Source: JAOUEA01 sp035249905 (lineage in GTDB: Bacteria > Actinomycetota > UBA4738 > HRBIN12). From it: DNA of 64,000 nucleotides. The first letter of the stretch is position 1. Each line of letters begins with the position of its first letter. Where the stretch lies: NCBI GenBank assembly GCA_035249905.1, contig DATFFT010000097.1, forward strand, positions 31,941 to 95,940, written 5' to 3'. Below the pieces are notes generated by a model. That model did not search any database. It was not told where the DNA came from and saw only the letters and a program-made list of their open reading frames with translations. Made by a program: the position numbers and the translations under genes. Shown here piece by piece: positions 10,321-17,678 of the stretch.

Positions 10321-10536
10321 GTGCTCGGACAGGCGGAGGCGCTCGTGGTCGACGTGCGCCCGTTCGACGTCCACGGTGTGGGCTACGTCGACCTCACCGT
10401 TGCCTATCGGGATCGATCGACCGCCACGGCGCGGCTCGGCCGAGAGAGCGTGCCCGAGGATCTCGCGAAGGGCGACCGGGTGATCGTGCGATCGGCCGCG
10501 AACATGATCGTCGCGGTCGAGCGTCCGCCCGACTGA
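10321..10536 (+). CDS. Small protein of unknown function (71 residues)
   Basis: A GTG start at 10321 is preceded by TAGGCT (10309-10314) with six bases between, and no Shine-Dalgarno site, which suggests a leaderless message. The product is mostly short beta-strand-like stretches (AEALVVDVRPFDVHGVGYVDLTVAYRD, DRVIVRSAANMIVAVERP), compatible with a small barrel. Its third-position GC is high, like its neighbours. I do not recognise the family. It is divergent from the NlpC gene and converges on the next unknown gene. Confidence 0.55.
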   Translation: MLGQAEALVVDVRPFDVHGVGYVDLTVAYRDRSTATARLGRESVPEDLAKGDRVIVRSAANMIVAVERPPD

Positions 10537-10561
10537 CGGGTCGAGCTCCCGCTGTCGGTCC

Positions 10562-11101
10562 TCAGTCCGTCGGGCCGTCTGCCCGGACCTGTTCGACCTT
10601 GGTGAGCGCCTCGCGCAGGTCACGCAACCACTCGTCCTGACGCTCCGCCACGAGCCGCACGCACCACGCGAGTGCGTGACTTCGACTCCGGGCGACGCCG
10701 GCCTCGACCAGGGTATCGAGCACCTGTCGCTGGGCCAGCCGCAAGCGGGTCATCGCGGGCAAGCTGAGCGTCGTGAACGGCACCCTTCGGTCGCCGCAGA
10801 TCACACCCCAGCTGACGATCCGGCCGAACCGATGCTGAGCCTCGTCGGCGATCATCATGCGGCGTGGCCGTGTGTCTTCCCGGAAACCGGCGATCCGGGC
10901 CGAGATCGCCGCCTCTCGGGTCTCCTCGGATTCGTCGTCGTCGACCTCGGGGGCGGCGATCGTGCCCACCACCATGATCTCGTCCCGGTCGGTGGTCACG
11001 TCGAGTGCGCCGCTGAACCAGTCCTGGGGGAGCCGGCCGGTGAACCAGCCGCGGATCTCGTCGTCGGAGGCATGGACGTGGGGCGATCGCGTCTTCGGCA
11101 T
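10562..11101 (-). CDS. Hypothetical protein with leaderless promoter (179 residues)
   Basis: This soluble protein of 179 residues starts at ATG 11101. Residues 1-110 hold predicted strands with an acidic insert (EVDDDESEETREA) and an RPRRMMIADEAQ turn. Residues 120-175 look helical (RLAQRQVLDTLVEAGVARSRSHALAWCVRLV), with a final EALTKVEQV coiled segment. I do not recognise the family. The start codon lies directly at the expected transcription start of a near-consensus promoter, so it should be translated without a leader. It converges on the 71-residue gene with a 25-base gap. Confidence 0.65.
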   Translation of the reverse strand: MPKTRSPHVHASDDEIRGWFTGRLPQDWFSGALDVTTDRDEIMVVGTIAAPEVDDDESEETREAAISARIAGFREDTRPRRMMIADEAQHRFGRIVSWGVICGDRRVPFTTLSLPAMTRLRLAQRQVLDTLVEAGVARSRSHALAWCVRLVAERQDEWLRDLREALTKVEQVRADGPTD

Positions 11102-11107
11102 GGGATG

Positions 11108-11136
11108 ATTACAACATTACTCACATTCAAAGTCAA
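11108..11136 (-). promoter_or_regulatory. Near-consensus promoter giving a leaderless transcript
   Basis: On the minus strand TTGACT (11136-11131), a 17-base spacer and TGTAAT (11113-11108) form one of the best promoters in the window. The ATG at 11101 starts seven bases after the -10, where RNA synthesis would begin, so the mRNA should have no 5' leader. The local sequence is unusually AT-rich for this genome. Confidence 0.75.
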
Positions 11137-11166
11137 GGAAAAAGATCACGCGCAAGGAAGCGGAAC

Positions 11167-11546
11167 GTGGTCGCGACCTGGTCGCCCGTCGGCGGATCCC
11201 GTCGGTCGGTCGTTGATCCTGAACGTGCCGGGGTACCGGGACACGCCGCCGGCACCGACTGGCACACGGTCGCCGACCGATCCGAGGGGTTCTATCTGCG
11301 CATCGCCTCGGCCGGCGGCTACCGCTATCCGGAAGCGGACCTGGGTATCCTGGTCGAGAGGGGCGGATCCTCGGTGACGACCACGCGCTGGTCGACCGGG
11401 CTAGGTCGTGGATCACCGGCACCAAGGCGCAGTTCCGTGGCGTGCCGCCGTCCCCGCGGGAGCCTCCTCCGGTCGAACCGGAACCGTTCGGCTTCAAGAT
11501 GCTGGAGCGGACCAACCGATATTCGGCGGACAGATGGTCACGTTGA
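11167..11546 (+). pseudogene. Possible frameshifted gene upstream of the C45 hydrolase
   Basis: The 432 bases between the two flanking genes contain coding-like sequence split over two frames. From about 11167 to 11360 one frame reads TDWHTVADRSEGFYLRIAS and GGYRYPEADLGILVERG. From about 11360 another frame reads ILGDDHALVDRARSWITG and continues to a TGA ending at 11546. Both parts show the high third-position GC typical here. The junction lies near a G-run (about 11360-11368), so a one-base indel or sequencing error could join them. The end would overlap the next gene's start by 13 bases. No family is recognised and the whole stretch may be non-coding. Confidence 0.3.
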
Positions 11547-12550
11547 CGTTCCGTGCGGTGGAAGAGCTCGAGCTCGGCCCGAAGTGGGCGAGCCTCTTCG
11601 ACGAGCGCTGGCCTCATTACCGCGAGTGGTTCATGCGCGAGGGTGAGGCCGCTCGGCCGTCGTACGCGACGAGCGTCCGCATGCTTCGTGCGCACATGCC
11701 GGAACTGCTCCCGGTGTACGAGCAGGTCGCCGATCTCGCCGGCGGCGGCGACATCGCCGCGCGCATGCTCTCGCTCTACAAGCCGCCTCCGAATCTGACC
11801 GCATGCTCCCAGGGCGTCTGGACTGGAACGGGCGGCCCGGTGCTGGCGCGGAACTACGATTCTGCGCCGAGCAGGTTCGAGGGATCGATCTGGTCGACGC
11901 GTCTGCTCGGCCGGCGGGTCATGGGCACCAGCGATTGCCTGTGGGGACTGCTGGACGGCATGAACGACGACGGCCTCGCGGTCTCGCTCACGTTCGGGGG
12001 CCGGCGTGTCCTCGGCGACGGGTTCGGGATCGCGATCGTGGTTCGCTACCTGCTCGAGGTCTGCGAGACGGTCGAGCAAGCGCGCGAGACGATCGCGAGG
12101 CTGCCGTTCAGCCTCGCGCACAACCTGACGATCGTGGATCGTGAGGGCGAGGTGCTCACCGCCTTCGTCTCCCCGGATCGGGAGCCGATCTTCCGGTCGT
12201 TCCCGGCGGCGACGAACCACCAGGGGCTGGTGGGGTGGCCCGAGCAGGCGGTTGCGACGCGGACCATCGAACGCGAGCAACTCATCGCCGGACTGGTGGG
12301 CGGCGGGGCGGCCGACGTCGAGGCGTTCGCCGATGCGTTCCTACTGCCGCCGATCTTCAGCACCTCGTACTCCAACGGCTGGGGCACGCTGTATACCGCC
12401 GTGTTCCGTCCGGGCGAGAGAGTCGTCGACTACCGGTGGCCCTCGAGCACGTGGCGGTTGGGTTTCGACCGGTTCCAGGAAGGCGAACACGTCGAGGTGC
12501 TGGCCGACGGCGCCGACGACCCCGCGGCGACCGCGGGCTCCCTAGGGTGA
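11534..12550 (+). CDS. C45-family (acyl-CoA:6-APA acyltransferase-like) N-terminal nucleophile hydrolase
   Basis: The 338-residue protein matches the C45 family, which self-cleaves to expose an N-terminal cysteine nucleophile. The predicted cleavage is before C91 in LTACSQGVW, followed by the typical GGPVLARNYD. Further family landmarks are LWGLLDGMNDDGLAVSLTFGG, SLAHNLTIVD and the late ATNHQGL. Known members hydrolyse or transfer acyl groups on amides such as penicillins or bile salts; many bacterial ones have unknown substrates. No signal peptide is seen. The start at ATG 11534 is chosen because conserved sequence begins soon after it. Its TGA overlaps the ATG of the yjbQ-like gene (ATGA at 12548-12552 region), so the two are coupled. 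Confidence 0.75.
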   Translation: MVTLTFRAVEELELGPKWASLFDERWPHYREWFMREGEAARPSYATSVRMLRAHMPELLPVYEQVADLAGGGDIAARMLSLYKPPPNLTACSQGVWTGTGGPVLARNYDSAPSRFEGSIWSTRLLGRRVMGTSDCLWGLLDGMNDDGLAVSLTFGGRRVLGDGFGIAIVVRYLLEVCETVEQARETIARLPFSLAHNLTIVDREGEVLTAFVSPDREPIFRSFPAATNHQGLVGWPEQAVATRTIEREQLIAGLVGGGAADVEAFADAFLLPPIFSTSYSNGWGTLYTAVFRPGERVVDYRWPSSTWRLGFDRFQEGEHVEVLADGADDPAATAGSLG

Positions 12551-12960
12551 TGCCGATGCTGACGGAGACGTTCCAGGTCCGGACAGACGGCGGCCGCGTG
12601 CACGACCTGACCGGCCGCGTCGAGCGGTTCGCGGCAGGAGCCGGGAGTGACGGCTTGCTGCACGTGTTCGTGCCGCACGCGACGGCGGGCCTGGCCTTGA
12701 TGGAGACGGGGAGCGGCTCCGAAGCCGACCTCGACGAGCTGCTCGAACGGGTGTACCCGCGTGACGATCGATATGCGCATCGGCACGGAGCCGTGGGGCA
12801 CGGCGGTGATCATCTGCTCCCCGTGTTCGTCGCCTCCTCGCTGATGCTGCCCGTGCTCGATGGTTCGATCCAGCTCGGCACGTGGCAATCGGTGGTGCTG
12901 ATCGACCCGAATCGCGACAACGACGTGCGCACCGTGCGGCTCAGCTTCCTCGGCGCATGA
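12550..12960 (+). CDS. yjbQ: YjbQ/UPF0047 family protein
   Basis: This 136-residue protein has the complete YjbQ pattern: LLHVFVPHATAGLALMETG in the first half, YAHRHGAVGHGGDHLLPVF in the middle, and LDGSIQLGTWQSVVLID near the end. The conserved His and Glu residues surround the metal or phosphate pocket seen in family structures. Weak thiamine-phosphate synthase activity has been reported for E. coli YjbQ; the physiological role is unknown. The start ATG at 12550 shares bases with the stop of the C45 gene; an ATG six bases later is also possible. It converges on the GroES-like gene with a nine-base gap. Confidence 0.88.
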   Translation: MPMLTETFQVRTDGGRVHDLTGRVERFAAGAGSDGLLHVFVPHATAGLALMETGSGSEADLDELLERVYPRDDRYAHRHGAVGHGGDHLLPVFVASSLMLPVLDGSIQLGTWQSVVLIDPNRDNDVRTVRLSFLGA

Positions 12961-12969
12961 GGTGCGCTC

Positions 12970-13365
12970 TCAGAGGTACTGCCCCGGTGCTCGCTCCTCG
13001 CCCGGGGCGGACGCCACCGCCTGCACGTCACGCTCGCGGAGCAACACGAGCTCGTCGCCATCGAGCTCAACCTCGAGTCCCGATGAGGGCAGGAACAGCA
13101 CGCGGTCGCCCTGTTTGGCCACTCGGACGTCGGGGCCGACCAAGGTCACGTCGCCCCAGGACAGACGCCTCGGTGCCGGCGCGGCCGTGGCCGGGATCAG
13201 CAGGCCGCCGGCGCTCGTGCGCTCGCCGTTCTCCGATGTTCGCACGACCAATCGATCACCCGTGAGCCTGATCGAGGGACTCCTGGGAGCCTTCTTCGTG
13301 CGGGATCGACGCTTGGCAGGGGACTTCGCGGCGGGCTTCTTCGATGAGCTCGAGGTGTCTGCCAT
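12970..13365 (-). CDS. Divergent GroES-like co-chaperonin with basic N-terminal tail
   Basis: Residues 32-125 of this 131-residue protein follow the GroES plan. GDRLVVRTSENGERTSAGGLL matches the entry strands and mobile-loop region, IPATAAPAPRRLSWGDVTLVG the next strands, and VAKQGDRVLFLPSSGLEVELDGDELVLLRERDVQA the C-terminal barrel. It is more divergent than a housekeeping GroES. Residues 1-31 form a Lys/Arg/Ser/Ala-rich extension (SSSSKKPAAKSPAKRRSRTKK) not found in typical GroES. A short C-terminal tail (PGEERAPGQYL) is also extra. It is monocistronic. It may be an alternative partner for GroEL or a GroES-fold protein with another role, perhaps binding nucleic acid through its tail. Confidence 0.7.
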   Translation of the reverse strand: MADTSSSSKKPAAKSPAKRRSRTKKAPRSPSIRLTGDRLVVRTSENGERTSAGGLLIPATAAPAPRRLSWGDVTLVGPDVRVAKQGDRVLFLPSSGLEVELDGDELVLLRERDVQAVASAPGEERAPGQYL

Positions 13366-13407
13366 GTCGGGGGAGTGTAGCGAGCCCACCCGATACGATG
13401 CGTCGAC

Positions 13408-14268
13408 ATGGAAGCCAGGCGTGTGCTCGCGCGAGCCGTGAAGCAGCTGAAGGCCTCGCCTGCGATCGACCACTGGCAGCGGGGCAGGGAGCGCATCGAG
13501 GCCGAGGACCTGCTGGCGTATGTACTCGGCGACGACCCGGAGTCGAGCGACGAGGTCTCCGAGAAGGATCGGCGCAGGTTCGAGGCCTTGATCGATCGGC
13601 GTGCCACCGGGGAGCCCATCCCTTACATCAAGGGCTATTCGGAGTTCCGTGACATCGAGCTGGTGACGAAACCTGGGGTCTTCGTGCCCCGCGATTCGTC
13701 GGAGTTCCTCGCGGAGCAGGCGGTCAGGCGACTCCGGAAACGGAAGAGCCCCGTGCTCGTCGATCTCGCGACCGGAGGTGGACCCATCGCCCTCGCCGTC
13801 GCCGACGAGGTGCCGAAGGCCGAGGTCTGGGGCACCGACGTGGCGAAGGACGCGGTGAAGCTCGCTCGGAAGAACGCGAAGGCCCTGTCGCTCCATGCGA
13901 GGTTCGAGGTCGGCGATCTGTTCGGCGGGCTCCCCGAACGGCTCCGCGGATCGGTCGACGTGATCACGCTGCATCCCCCCTACGTCCCCGCGAGTGAGAT
14001 CGACGACCTTCCGGACGAGATCCGTGAGTGGGAGCCGCCGCACACGTTGACCGATCGGAGCGCGGACGGCCTCGGCTTGATCGGGCGCACTGCCGCCGAG
14101 GCGCCGACCTGGCTTCGTTCGAACGGATGGCTGTTGCTGGAAGTCAGTCCGGACCGTGCCAAGGAGGTCAAACGTGTCCTCGCGGAGGGCGGGTTCCGCG
14201 ACGTGCGGAGCACCAAGGGTGGCGAGTTGAAGGTGACCCGCGTGATCGTGGGCAGACGTCCCCGGTGA
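13408..14268 (+). CDS. HemK/PrmC-like SAM methyltransferase with HPPY motif
   Basis: This 286-residue protein is organised like PrmC: an N-terminal helical part (residues 1-75, with GEPIPYIKGYSEFRDIEL near 70) and a Rossmann methyltransferase fold with the SAM loop VDLATGGGPIALAVA near residue 127. The catalytic motif, NPPY in release-factor glutamine methyltransferases, reads TLHPPYVP here with H189 in place of Asn. The Asn holds the target amide, so activity on release-factor Gln is doubtful. It could modify another amide or nitrogen, or be a paralogue with changed function. A TACGAT hexamer eight bases before the ATG suggests leaderless expression. It is divergent from the GroES-like gene, 42 bases apart. 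Confidence 0.75.
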   Translation: MEARRVLARAVKQLKASPAIDHWQRGRERIEAEDLLAYVLGDDPESSDEVSEKDRRRFEALIDRRATGEPIPYIKGYSEFRDIELVTKPGVFVPRDSSEFLAEQAVRRLRKRKSPVLVDLATGGGPIALAVADEVPKAEVWGTDVAKDAVKLARKNAKALSLHARFEVGDLFGGLPERLRGSVDVITLHPPYVPASEIDDLPDEIREWEPPHTLTDRSADGLGLIGRTAAEAPTWLRSNGWLLLEVSPDRAKEVKRVLAEGGFRDVRSTKGGELKVTRVIVGRRPR

Positions 14269-14375
14269 TGACGGTCATGCGCGCCGGGGGTCGAACGGCC
14301 TGAACCGCAACCGGTCGCCCGCACGAAGATGCTGATGAACGCAAGGGACCGACCTCGCCCATCCCGGAGGAGCTC

Positions 14376-15032
14376 ATGACGAACGCCACCAAGTCCAGGA
14401 AGCGATCGGGCCGGCCCACGAAACAGGCTCGCCGGCAGGCGGAGCAGCGCGCCGCTCGACAGCGCACCCTCTGGATCGCCGTCGCCCTCCTGGGCGTCGC
14501 CATCCTGGTCGGCGCCGTCCTGCTGAGCGGCGGCGACGGCGACGACGGTTCGGCCACGGGGCCCGCCGGGCCGGTCACGATCGACCGAGGGCCCGGCGCG
14601 CAGCTCGAGATCGGCGATGCGGTGCCGGCGTTCTCGGCGTCCGGGCTCGACGGCGGCACCGTGTCCTGGAGCGACTACGAGGGCGCGCCGGCGGTCCTGG
14701 TGATCTGGGCATCGTGGTGCCCCCACTGCCAGGCGGAGCTGCCCATCCTCGTGCCGGCCGTTCAGGCTCGCGAAGGTGTCGGGTTGGTCAGCGTGACGAC
14801 GGCCGTAGATCAGCAGCCCGGGCCGACGCCGTCGGAGTTCCTCGCCGATGAGGGCCTGACGTTGACCTCGGCGGTCGATGACGGGGCCGGCACGTTGATG
14901 CAGGGCCTCGGCGTGTCGTCGTTCCCCACCGTCTACTACGTCGGCGCCGACGGCACGGTCGTGAACGTGACGGTGGGTGAGTCGTCCGAGGCGGCGATCG
15001 AGTCGAACCTCGACGCGCTGCAGGCGGGATAG
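14376..15032 (+). CDS. Membrane-anchored TlpA/ResA-like thioredoxin-fold protein
   Basis: The 218-residue protein starts at ATG 14376 behind GGAGGAGC. Residues 1-31 are strongly basic (KSRKRSGRPTKQARRQAEQR), followed by one transmembrane segment (LWIAVALLGVAILVGAVLL), so the rest faces outside. Residues 85-215 form an AhpC/TSA or TlpA thioredoxin fold with the redox motif WASWCPHCQAELP and the cis-proline SFPTVYYVG. It should reduce or exchange disulfides outside the membrane, for example in cytochrome c maturation or extracytoplasmic repair. No ccd or ccs genes are nearby to specify the pathway. The stop at 15030-15032 is followed by a 315-base gap. Confidence 0.85.
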   Translation: MTNATKSRKRSGRPTKQARRQAEQRAARQRTLWIAVALLGVAILVGAVLLSGGDGDDGSATGPAGPVTIDRGPGAQLEIGDAVPAFSASGLDGGTVSWSDYEGAPAVLVIWASWCPHCQAELPILVPAVQAREGVGLVSVTTAVDQQPGPTPSEFLADEGLTLTSAVDDGAGTLMQGLGVSSFPTVYYVGADGTVVNVTVGESSEAAIESNLDALQAG

Positions 15033-15347
15033 CGACCGGTCGTCCAGGGGTCCGCGGGGGGGCCTGGTGAACCCGCTCGGCGTCTCGTCGAACACGGTTC
15101 CGCCCGTCGATTCCCGAGAAGCTTCCGTTGGCCTATTCCTCCGCCGCCAGCCTGGCACCGATTCAGACGGCCGCGCATTCGACCGGCGAGAGCCCTTGAT
15201 CGAGTTCTCGATCACCGGCAGCGAGAGGGCCCTCGAGGGAAGACGTCTTACGCTCCAAGTGGGTTCCTTGTGGCCGCGACGCGGTAGCGGAGCCGCCCGA
15301 AACTCTTGTCGATGTCGGATGTAGCGAACAGGCTTTCAGCGCCCCGG
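15033..15347. other. Intergenic gap with a palindrome
   Basis: No convincing gene or RNA is visible in these 315 bases. TGATCGAG (15197-15204) and CTCGATCA (15207-15214) form a perfect 8-base inverted repeat around TT, flanked on both sides by related CCGGC...GAGAG sequences. Because the two bordering genes converge here, the palindrome may mark a transcription end or a protein-binding site. Short open frames on either strand lack family resemblance and start signals. Confidence 0.3.
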
Positions 15348-16367
15348 TCAGCCGCCGATCATCGACATGCTGCGGGCGGGTTGCACGAAGTCGGGATGGT
15401 CGATGCGGTGGCCAGCCCATTTCGACCACATCGCACTGCGGAGCAGCGCCTCGAGCTCGTCGTCGCTCGCCCCGGCGCGCATCGGTTCCCGCAGGTCGGT
15501 CTCTTCCAGGGCGAAGAGGCAGTTGCGGAACTGTCCCTCGGCGGTGAGGCGCATGCGGTTGCAGGAGTCGCAGAACGGCTCGGTGACGCTCGGGATCACC
15601 CCGATCCGTCCCGATGATCCGTCGGCGAAGCCGTACGTGGTCGCGGGCTCGGGCTGGCCGCCGTCTGCGACGAGCGGGAACACCTCGTCGATGCGATCGA
15701 GCACGGTGCGCGCGGGCACGACCTTGCGCCGCTCCCACTCGTGCTGCGCGTCGAGGGGCATGTACTCGATGAACCGCACCTCGTAGCCGGTCGTTCGCGC
15801 CCACCGCGCGAAGCCGACGACCTCGTCGTCGTTGGTGCCCCCGATCACGACGCAGTTGATCTTGATCGGGGTGAGCCCGGCTTCCTCGGCGGCGCGGAGC
15901 CCTCGGAACACCTTCTCGAGCGCGTCGCGCCGGGTCATCTCCGCGAATCGATGCCTCAGGAGCGAGTCGCAGGAGACCGTCGCCCGGTCGACGCCGGCCT
16001 CAGCGAGGGGCGCGGCCAGCGAGTCGAGCAGGACCCCGTTCGTGGTCAGCGAGATGTCGAGGTCGGGGCCGGCGTCGCGGAACATGCGCACCAGCGTCGC
16101 GAGGTCCGCTCGAACGGTCGGTTCTCCTCCCGTGACCTTGATCGAGGTCACGCCCAGGTTCACGAACAGCCGCAGCAGCCGGGTCAGCTCCTCGAACGTC
16201 AGGATCTCCTCCTTGGGGAGCCATGCCACCCCCTCGGAGGGCATGCAATAGGTGCATCGGAAGTTGCAACGGTCGGTGACCGAGATGCGCAGGTCGCTGC
16301 CGACCCTGCCGAACGTGTCGATCAGCGGGCCGGTGGAAGGCGCCGACGTGGACGTCGCGTGCACCAT
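15348..16367 (-). CDS. moaA: GTP 3',8-cyclase MoaA (molybdenum cofactor biosynthesis)
   Basis: This 339-residue radical-SAM enzyme carries out the first step of molybdopterin synthesis, converting GTP to 3',8-cyclo-GTP, the precursor of cyclic pyranopterin monophosphate. The N-terminal cluster motif is DRCNFRCTYCMP (CxxxCxxC). The second cluster is bound by the C-terminal cysteines in FCDSCNRMRLTAEGQFRNCL. SAM-binding features KVTGGEPTVR and SLTTNGVLL are intact, and the chain ends with the conserved Gly-Gly needed for activity. It is divergent from the MogA-XdhC fusion gene, 77 bases apart, which supports a shared role in molybdenum enzymes. Confidence 0.96.
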   Translation of the reverse strand: MVHATSTSAPSTGPLIDTFGRVGSDLRISVTDRCNFRCTYCMPSEGVAWLPKEEILTFEELTRLLRLFVNLGVTSIKVTGGEPTVRADLATLVRMFRDAGPDLDISLTTNGVLLDSLAAPLAEAGVDRATVSCDSLLRHRFAEMTRRDALEKVFRGLRAAEEAGLTPIKINCVVIGGTNDDEVVGFARWARTTGYEVRFIEYMPLDAQHEWERRKVVPARTVLDRIDEVFPLVADGGQPEPATTYGFADGSSGRIGVIPSVTEPFCDSCNRMRLTAEGQFRNCLFALEETDLREPMRAGASDDELEALLRSAMWSKWAGHRIDHPDFVQPARSMSMIGG

Positions 16368-16444
16368 GTCGTCTCAGCGTACCCGCGGCGACGTCGAACG
16401 CGCCAGCATCGGCGGTTCTCATCGCGAGATGCGAGGATGAGGAC

Positions 16445-17677
16445 ATGGGCCCGACCCCTCGCGCAGCTGTCGTCACCGTCTCCGACGGTGTGACGCAGGG
16501 CTCGCGCGAGGATGAGTCAGGTGATGTTGCCTCCGCGATCCTCGATGATCACGGGTACGAGATCGCGACGCGAGCCGTCGTTCCCGACGAACGGCCCGAC
16601 ATCGAACGCACGCTCCGCGAAATGGCGCCATCTCACGACTTGATCGTCACCACGGGCGGCACCGGGTTCGGCCCCCGCGACGTGACGCCCGAAGCGACGC
16701 GCGCCGTGATCGATCGCGAAGCGCCCGGCTTGGCGGAGTTGATGCGGGCCGAAGGGCTCGCACATACCCCGATGGCCGCGCTCTCGCGGGCGGTTGCCGG
16801 CACGATCGGCGCGGCGTTGGTCGTGAACCTCCCCGGTTCGCCCTCGGGCGTGCGGGAGGGGCTGACCGCGATCATGCCCGTCGTGCCGCATGCGGTGCAG
16901 TTGCTGGGCGGCTCGACCGGCGCGCATCCGACCGGACACGCGGATCGAGCGGATGCCGCCGAGCGCTCCACCTCGGCCCGGCCGCCCGCCCTCATCGTCG
17001 AGGCCAAGGCCGTGCGCGTGCACGGCTCCCCGCCGTGTCGGGTCGGGGCCACGATGTCGATCGCGGTCGGCGGCCAGGTCCATGGCTCGCTCGGATGTGC
17101 CGAGTTCGATGCCGCCGCTGTCGAGGCCGCGGCCGGCGTGGCGGCGTCGGGTGCTCCGGAGGTGCGGACCCTGACCCACGAACTCGGCGAGATCGAGGTC
17201 TACTTCGAGCCGGACGCGGGTTCGCCCACCGCGGTCGTCGTCTCCGCCACCGACGTGGCTCGTTCCCTCAGATCCCATCTCGAGCGGCTCGGCTACGAGG
17301 TCGTGCTCGTGGAGCCTCGGAACGAGCGGGTGCTCGCGGGCGACGGGTCAACGCTGACGGGGCTCGAGGGTCTGGCGCTCGGAGACCGCGATGTGGTCGT
17401 CTTCACCGACCACGACGCGCCCGACGTCGCTTCGATGATCGCGGATGCCCTCCGCTCGTCCGCTCGATTCGTCGGGGTGATGGGCAGCCGACGTCACGTG
17501 GGGCACCATGTGGAGGCGCTCCGCTCGATGGGGTTCGCCGACGACGAGATCGCCCGCGTGCGATCGCCGCTCGGGCTAGATCTCGGCGGGCGCGACCCCG
17601 AGTCGGTCGCGCTCTCGATCGCCGCCGGCGTGGTCGCGGATTCCTACGGCCGTGACGGGGGATGGCTGGACCGCTGA
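16445..17677 (+). CDS. MogA/MoaB domain fused to an XdhC domain (molybdenum cofactor)
   Basis: This 410-residue protein joins two molybdenum-cofactor modules. Residues 5-160 are a MoaB/MogA domain (AAVVTVSDGVTQGSREDESG, TTGGTGFGPRDVTPEAT, VVNLPGSPSGVREGL), which adenylylates molybdopterin. Residues 178-405 are an XdhC/CoxI module: GSPPCRVGATMSIAVGGQVHG and LGCAEFDAAAVEAAAG form the N-terminal XdhC part. FVGVMGSRRHVGHHVEALRS and SPLGLDLGGRDPESVALSIA form the C-terminal Rossmann part that receives and sulfurates the cofactor for xanthine-dehydrogenase-type enzymes. The join at 160-178 is an Ala/Thr/Arg linker. No stop or frameshift separates the modules. An AGGATGAGG site precedes ATG 16445. 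No molybdoenzyme is in the window. Confidence 0.88.
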   Translation: MGPTPRAAVVTVSDGVTQGSREDESGDVASAILDDHGYEIATRAVVPDERPDIERTLREMAPSHDLIVTTGGTGFGPRDVTPEATRAVIDREAPGLAELMRAEGLAHTPMAALSRAVAGTIGAALVVNLPGSPSGVREGLTAIMPVVPHAVQLLGGSTGAHPTGHADRADAAERSTSARPPALIVEAKAVRVHGSPPCRVGATMSIAVGGQVHGSLGCAEFDAAAVEAAAGVAASGAPEVRTLTHELGEIEVYFEPDAGSPTAVVVSATDVARSLRSHLERLGYEVVLVEPRNERVLAGDGSTLTGLEGLALGDRDVVVFTDHDAPDVASMIADALRSSARFVGVMGSRRHVGHHVEALRSMGFADDEIARVRSPLGLDLGGRDPESVALSIAAGVVADSYGRDGGWLDR

Positions 17678-17678
17678 C

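Noticed and set aside
12970..14043. Longer minus-strand version of the GroES-like protein starting upstream in the HemK-like gene
   Set aside because: The extra N-terminal sequence is antisense to the HemK-like gene. ATG 13365 is the last start outside that gene.
15033..15347. Possible molybdenum cofactor riboswitch or other RNA beside moaA
   Set aside because: The gap lies downstream of moaA, not in its leader, and no conserved riboswitch pairing is visible; only a short palindrome stands out.
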